Below are positions 40,488-43,891 of a stretch of 43,891 nucleotides of DNA, in pieces. This DNA comes from Gammaproteobacteria bacterium (GTDB lineage Bacteria > Pseudomonadota > Gammaproteobacteria > Pseudomonadales > Azotimanducaceae_A). The position numbers and the translations under genes are program-made. The stretch spans positions 22,027-65,917 of the forward strand of contig DUAT01000061.1 of the NCBI GenBank assembly GCA_012960755.1, written 5' to 3'. The stretch's first letter is position 1; the number at the start of each line of letters is the position of its first letter. The notes under the pieces were generated by a model. That model saw only the letters and a list, made by a program, of their open reading frames with translations, was not told where the DNA came from and made no database searches.

Positions 40488-41234
40488 TTAGTCAGGGGCC
40501 AGAGTTCTTTGTCTATTGGCCTCGTACAGGCAGATTCCCGCCGCGACAGAGACGTTGAATCCGAAATTCGTGCTCAACATGGGGATATTGGCCAGGAAAT
40601 CACAGCATGTGATGGTCTTCTGTCGCAAACCTTTCTCTTCAGAGCCCATAACAATAGCAATGTTGCCGCTCATGTCCACATCGGCGATGGACTGCTCAGC
40701 CTCAAGCTGTGTCCCCACGACCCAGACATTTTCTTTCCGTAATTGATTTAGACACCGCGCCAGGTTCACCACCTGCACCAACGGCACATAGGATGCGCCA
40801 CCACTGGCTGTTTTGATGGCTGCATCATTCAATGAAGCACTCTTGTCCCTGGGGACAACAACAGCATGCACCCCCAGGGTCGCGGCGCTCCTCAAACAAG
40901 CGCCGAGGTTTCTCGGGTCGGTAACCCCGTCCAGAACCAGCAGTAGCAGATCACCCTCCACACTGGCGACAATGTCGAACAAATCAGCTTCAGATTTCAT
41001 CTTAAGCGGCGCGAGCATCATGCCCACACCTTGATGCACGACCCCGGTCATACCGTTCAGAACATCGTCTTCGACACGATCAACGCTGCACTGCAGTGAA
41101 GTTGCCAGATCCATAATCTCTTTTAACCGGGGAGACAGTTCACCACGACGAAGTATGACCTTTTCGATACCGGCACCACCCAATTGCAATCGGTTCTTAA
41201 TGGCATTGATACCAAATATTTTCGAGCTACTCAT
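40488..41234 (-). CDS. rlmB: 23S rRNA 2'-O-methyltransferase RlmB
   Basis: SPOUT-family enzyme that methylates G2251 of 23S rRNA (E. coli numbering). N-terminal substrate-binding domain (FGINAIKNRL) and C-terminal SPOUT knot domain with DPRNLGACLRSAATLGVHAV, IVMGSEEKGLR and FNVSVAAGICLYEANRQR. The segment before NVSVA reads STNFGF rather than the more usual GxVxSL form. 248 residues; 22 bases after rnr, same strand. Confidence 0.93.
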   Translation of the reverse strand: MSSSKIFGINAIKNRLQLGGAGIEKVILRRGELSPRLKEIMDLATSLQCSVDRVEDDVLNGMTGVVHQGVGMMLAPLKMKSEADLFDIVASVEGDLLLLVLDGVTDPRNLGACLRSAATLGVHAVVVPRDKSASLNDAAIKTASGGASYVPLVQVVNLARCLNQLRKENVWVVGTQLEAEQSIADVDMSGNIAIVMGSEEKGLRQKTITCCDFLANIPMLSTNFGFNVSVAAGICLYEANRQRTLAPD

Positions 41235-41256
41235 TGTTATTCATCTTTGCCAACGG

Positions 41257-43764
41257 CTAATCACGCCCTCTCTTTTTGCGACCGGCTTTCTTTGAGACAG
41301 TGTTTGAGACAGTGTTTGGGGTTTTTCTCTTTGCGACAGAATCGCTGCTGGCAGTGTTTTTTGAAGCGGGTTTCCTATTCCTTGAACCCTTGCTCCTGGA
41401 ATTTGAATTCTCGGCATTTGAGCCCTTGGCCGAAGGTTTCCCCGGCTTGCGCTTTGATTTAGGCTTACCCGGTTTCTTGCTTTTACCTTTTCGGCGACTG
41501 ACCAGGGGTGAATGATAGATCAACTCAAAATCAATTTTTCGCTCATCAACATTAACCCGTGAAATCTGAACCTGGACAGTATCGCCCATGCCATAGACCA
41601 GTTGAGTACGTTCACCAATAAGACATTGACTACTTTGGTCAAAGTGATAGTAGTCTCCAACAAGTGTACTGATGTGTACCAGACCTTCGACAAATATGCG
41701 ATTCAGTTCGACAAAAAATCCAAACTTCGTCACCCCGGTTATCACGCCATCGAGAATATCGCCGACACGATCACTGACGTAGTCACATTTGATCCATTCC
41801 AGGACCTCATAAACTGCCGAGTCAGCCCGACGTTCTGTAAAGGACGTTTGCTCCCCAAAAGTCATTACCTGTTCCAGTTCATAAGGATAGAACTTTGTTT
41901 TGTTTATCTTGCCGACACGCAGTGCCAGTTCGCTCTTCGTGCGACTGTGTATGACCGACTTGATGTAACGATGGGTCAACAGGTCCGGATAGCGACGAAT
42001 AGGCGAGGTAAAATGGGTGTATTCAGGGTATCCAAGACCGAAATGGCCTTCGTTCTGCATCTGGTACACCGCCCGGTTCATTGATCGAAGCAGCGCCATT
42101 TGTAACACATGGCCATTCTTCTTATCCCTTAGTTGATTAGCCGCCCTTTGGTAATCAGCGGACTTGATCGTGTCCTCGACCTTTAAACTGACACCAAACC
42201 GGTTGAGAAATTCTGCCAGGTATTCAACCTTCTCCATTTCCGGTGGTTGGTGAACCCGATACAGTCCCGGTTTGTTGTGCTTGGATATGAACCTCGCGGC
42301 ACTAACATTAGCGCACAACATGCACTCTTCAATAATCCTGTGGGCGGTGTTCCTCGCGCGTGGATCGATACTCTGAACCCGGCCATCGGCGCCAAACTGA
42401 AACTGCAACTCCGTCGTATCAAACTCAATCGCACCGCGTTGTTTTCTCAATGACACCAGTACTTTGTACAGCTTATGCAGTTCATCGAGATGGGGGACCA
42501 GGTCCTTCAATGCCCTGCGAGTTGGATCAGCCAGGTCCTGGCTGTTGATGACCCTGGCTACTTCCGTATAGGTCAATCGAGCATGGGAAAAGATCACACC
42601 CTCATAGAACTGGAAACTGCTGATTCTTCCGCGAGCGGATATTGTCATCTCACAAACCAGCACCAGGCGATCAACTTCAGGATTCAGCGAGCAAAGCCCA
42701 TTCGACAATTTTTCAGGCAACATGGGTACGACGTACTGTGGAAAATAAACAGACGTACCCCGCTCGAACGCTGCATTGTCAAGATCCGAGCCAACAGAGA
42801 CATAATGGGACACGTCGGCAATGGCCACGTAGAGACGCCAGCCACCATTCTCCTTAGCCTCACAATACACAGCATCGTCGAAGTCCCTTGCATCCTCACC
42901 ATCGATGGTGACGAATGGCAATTCGGTCAGGTCGAATCGATTTCGTTTGTCTCCGGACTTAACTTCAAACGGCATGCGATCAACCGCTTCGATCACCTCG
43001 TCTGGCCATTCGACCGGAATATCATTGTTGCGAAGTGCAATATCAACTTCGATACCGGGTGTCAGGTGGTCACCAAGTACCTCCACTATCTCGGCAACCA
43101 CTACGCCGTGCAGGCTGGGTTGTTCGATAATCTGTGCAACCACAATCTGTCCGGCAGTGATATTTTTACCCGGTTTATTGCGCAGCATGACCTCGTGATT
43201 GATTCGACGATTCAGTGGTTCAAGCAAATCGTGATTGTTTTCGACATAGTAGCGACCCACCAGTTGTTGTGTGTTGCGTTCCACGACCTCAACAATTTCA
43301 CCTTCGCTCCTTCCCCGCCTGTCCTTACCGCGAATTCGAACCCTGGCAAAATCACCGTGAAATACCTGGCGCATCTGTCGATGGGCGAGGAATACATCTT
43401 CCTCCGAGCCTTCCTGCAGAAGAAACCCATAGCCATCCTGGTGTGCCGAGATTTTGCCGGTCAGCAGTTCCATTTTACTGGCAATCGCATAGATATTGCG
43501 CCGGTCAACCACCAGTTGACCGTCCCTAACCATGGCTCGCAATCTATTTCGTAATGCCTCGCGCTGGTTGGATTGATCCAATCCCAGGGTTTTCACAAGC
43601 CGTTTGAACCCAACAGGCTCACCCAGGCGTTTGAGGCAATCGAGGATATGCTCTCGACTGGCTATCGGGTCCTGGTATTTGCGCGCTTCCCTTGTAGCAA
43701 ATGGGTCTTTTTTCAACGGTAGATTCCCTGGTCGTTTTGACAAAGTACTGATAACAGGCTCCAC
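41257..43764 (-). CDS. rnr: Ribonuclease R
   Basis: Processive 3'-5' exoribonuclease that degrades structured RNA. The chain has an N-terminal winged-helix/cold-shock part (REHILDCLKRLGEPVGFKRL, KISAHQDGYGFLL), the RNB catalytic core (TIDGEDARDFDDAVY with the Mg-binding Asp residues, and SPIRRYPDLLTHR), an S1 domain (GVITGVTKFGFFVELN) and a Lys/Arg/Ser-rich tail of about 80 residues. Start is uncertain: GTG at 43764 has no good ribosome binding site, whereas TTG at 43716 (reading MKKDPFATREARKY) has AGGGA about eight bases upstream and fits the usual N-terminus. Tail contains a 12-base duplication (41291-41314). Confidence 0.95.
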   Translation of the reverse strand: MEPVISTLSKRPGNLPLKKDPFATREARKYQDPIASREHILDCLKRLGEPVGFKRLVKTLGLDQSNQREALRNRLRAMVRDGQLVVDRRNIYAIASKMELLTGKISAHQDGYGFLLQEGSEEDVFLAHRQMRQVFHGDFARVRIRGKDRRGRSEGEIVEVVERNTQQLVGRYYVENNHDLLEPLNRRINHEVMLRNKPGKNITAGQIVVAQIIEQPSLHGVVVAEIVEVLGDHLTPGIEVDIALRNNDIPVEWPDEVIEAVDRMPFEVKSGDKRNRFDLTELPFVTIDGEDARDFDDAVYCEAKENGGWRLYVAIADVSHYVSVGSDLDNAAFERGTSVYFPQYVVPMLPEKLSNGLCSLNPEVDRLVLVCEMTISARGRISSFQFYEGVIFSHARLTYTEVARVINSQDLADPTRRALKDLVPHLDELHKLYKVLVSLRKQRGAIEFDTTELQFQFGADGRVQSIDPRARNTAHRIIEECMLCANVSAARFISKHNKPGLYRVHQPPEMEKVEYLAEFLNRFGVSLKVEDTIKSADYQRAANQLRDKKNGHVLQMALLRSMNRAVYQMQNEGHFGLGYPEYTHFTSPIRRYPDLLTHRYIKSVIHSRTKSELALRVGKINKTKFYPYELEQVMTFGEQTSFTERRADSAVYEVLEWIKCDYVSDRVGDILDGVITGVTKFGFFVELNRIFVEGLVHISTLVGDYYHFDQSSQCLIGERTQLVYGMGDTVQVQISRVNVDERKIDFELIYHSPLVSRRKGKSKKPGKPKSKRKPGKPSAKGSNAENSNSRSKGSRNRKPASKNTASSDSVAKRKTPNTVSNTVSKKAGRKKRGRD
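41291..41314. repeat. rnr: 12-base tandem duplication in rnr tail
   Basis: TTTGAGACAGTG is present twice in direct tandem, encoding a duplicated N-T-V-S in the basic C-terminal tail of RNase R. In-frame slippage product. Confidence 0.75.
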
Positions 43765-43771
43765 AATGGCA

Positions 43772-43798
43772 TTGACAACAGCACGGCTGCCTTAGTAA
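43772..43798 (+). promoter_or_regulatory. Candidate tRNA-Leu promoter
   Basis: A perfect -35 TTGACA (43772-43777) is followed by TAGTAA (43793-43798) 15 bases on and then a GC-rich stretch before the tRNA. The spacer is short, so the exact -10 is doubtful. Confidence 0.35.
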
Positions 43799-43814
43799 CC
43801 TGCGCCTCCCTTAT

Positions 43815-43891
43815 GCCGAGGTGGTGAAATTGGTAGACACGCTAGCTTCAGGTGCTAGTGGGGGCAACCCCGTGGAGGTTCAAGTCCTCTC
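43815..43891 (+). tRNA. tRNA-Leu (anticodon CAG), 3' end cut by window edge
   Basis: The sequence follows bacterial tRNA-Leu: acceptor GCCGAGG, D-arm with AATTGGTAGACACGC, anticodon stem-loop GCTAG-CTTCAGG-TGCTAG region with CAG at the anticodon, a long class II variable arm (GGGGGCAACCCC core) and GGTTCAAGTCC of the T-arm. The last bases of the T-stem, the 3' acceptor strand and any encoded CCA lie beyond 43891. It is divergent from rnr. Confidence 0.93.

Noticed and set aside
42475..43554. Plus-strand open frame of 359 codons opposite rnr
   Set aside because: It lies wholly antisense to the conserved RNB region of rnr and has no recognisable motif; long antisense frames are common in such genes.

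Overview
The window reads as chromosomal DNA of a gammaproteobacterium with roughly even base composition. The evidence is gene order: rnr-rlmB followed by rpsF-rpsR-DUF2232-rplI, then dnaB-alr-radA; nrdR-ribD-ribH-nusB-thiL-pgpA; and xseB-ispA-dxs. These are classic gammaproteobacterial housekeeping blocks. A choline dehydrogenase, a TAXI-type TRAP transporter, a sulfatase and a lone GH2 beta-galactosidase suggest a heterotroph, plausibly marine, but the genus cannot be named from sequence reading alone. No prophage, insertion sequence, CRISPR array or integrase was found.

Layout. Positions 1-5900 hold a cut-off small membrane protein gene, betA, hemH, a GGDEF-like protein with a degenerate active-site motif, a CoA-type NUDIX hydrolase and a lipoprotein M48 metalloprotease with TPR repeats. 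Positions 5925-10383 hold an ABC ATPase and a large fusion of two ABC-2 permease halves with a periplasmic M1 peptidase, followed by a formylglycine sulfatase. Positions 12303-14544 form an ECF sigma / zinc anti-sigma / exported coiled-coil protein unit with a candidate autoregulated promoter. Positions 14667-17779 are a two-gene TAXI-TRAP uptake system. Positions 17825-23618 are accessory: a split-barrel protein with a probable frameshift, an APH-fold kinase lacking a metal-binding Asp, lacZ overlapping a cytochrome b561 gene, and a convergent cytochrome c'.

From 23911 to the right edge the content is core: isoprenoid precursor synthesis (xseB-ispA-dxs), riboflavin/thiamine/phospholipid genes on the minus strand (with ribE and ribB absent from their usual place), the translation factor ettA, then radA, alr, dnaB, the S6/S18/L9 operon with a good sigma70 promoter and a likely S6:S18-binding leader, rlmB, rnr and a tRNA-Leu(CAG) cut by the window end.

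The least explained signals are a short intergenic palindromic repeat present in three copies (near hemH, xseB and alr), which in one copy abuts the alr start codon; the sigma/anti-sigma/coiled-coil trio; the ABC permease-M1 fusion; and three proteins with damaged motifs or frames. None of these alone proves a new system.
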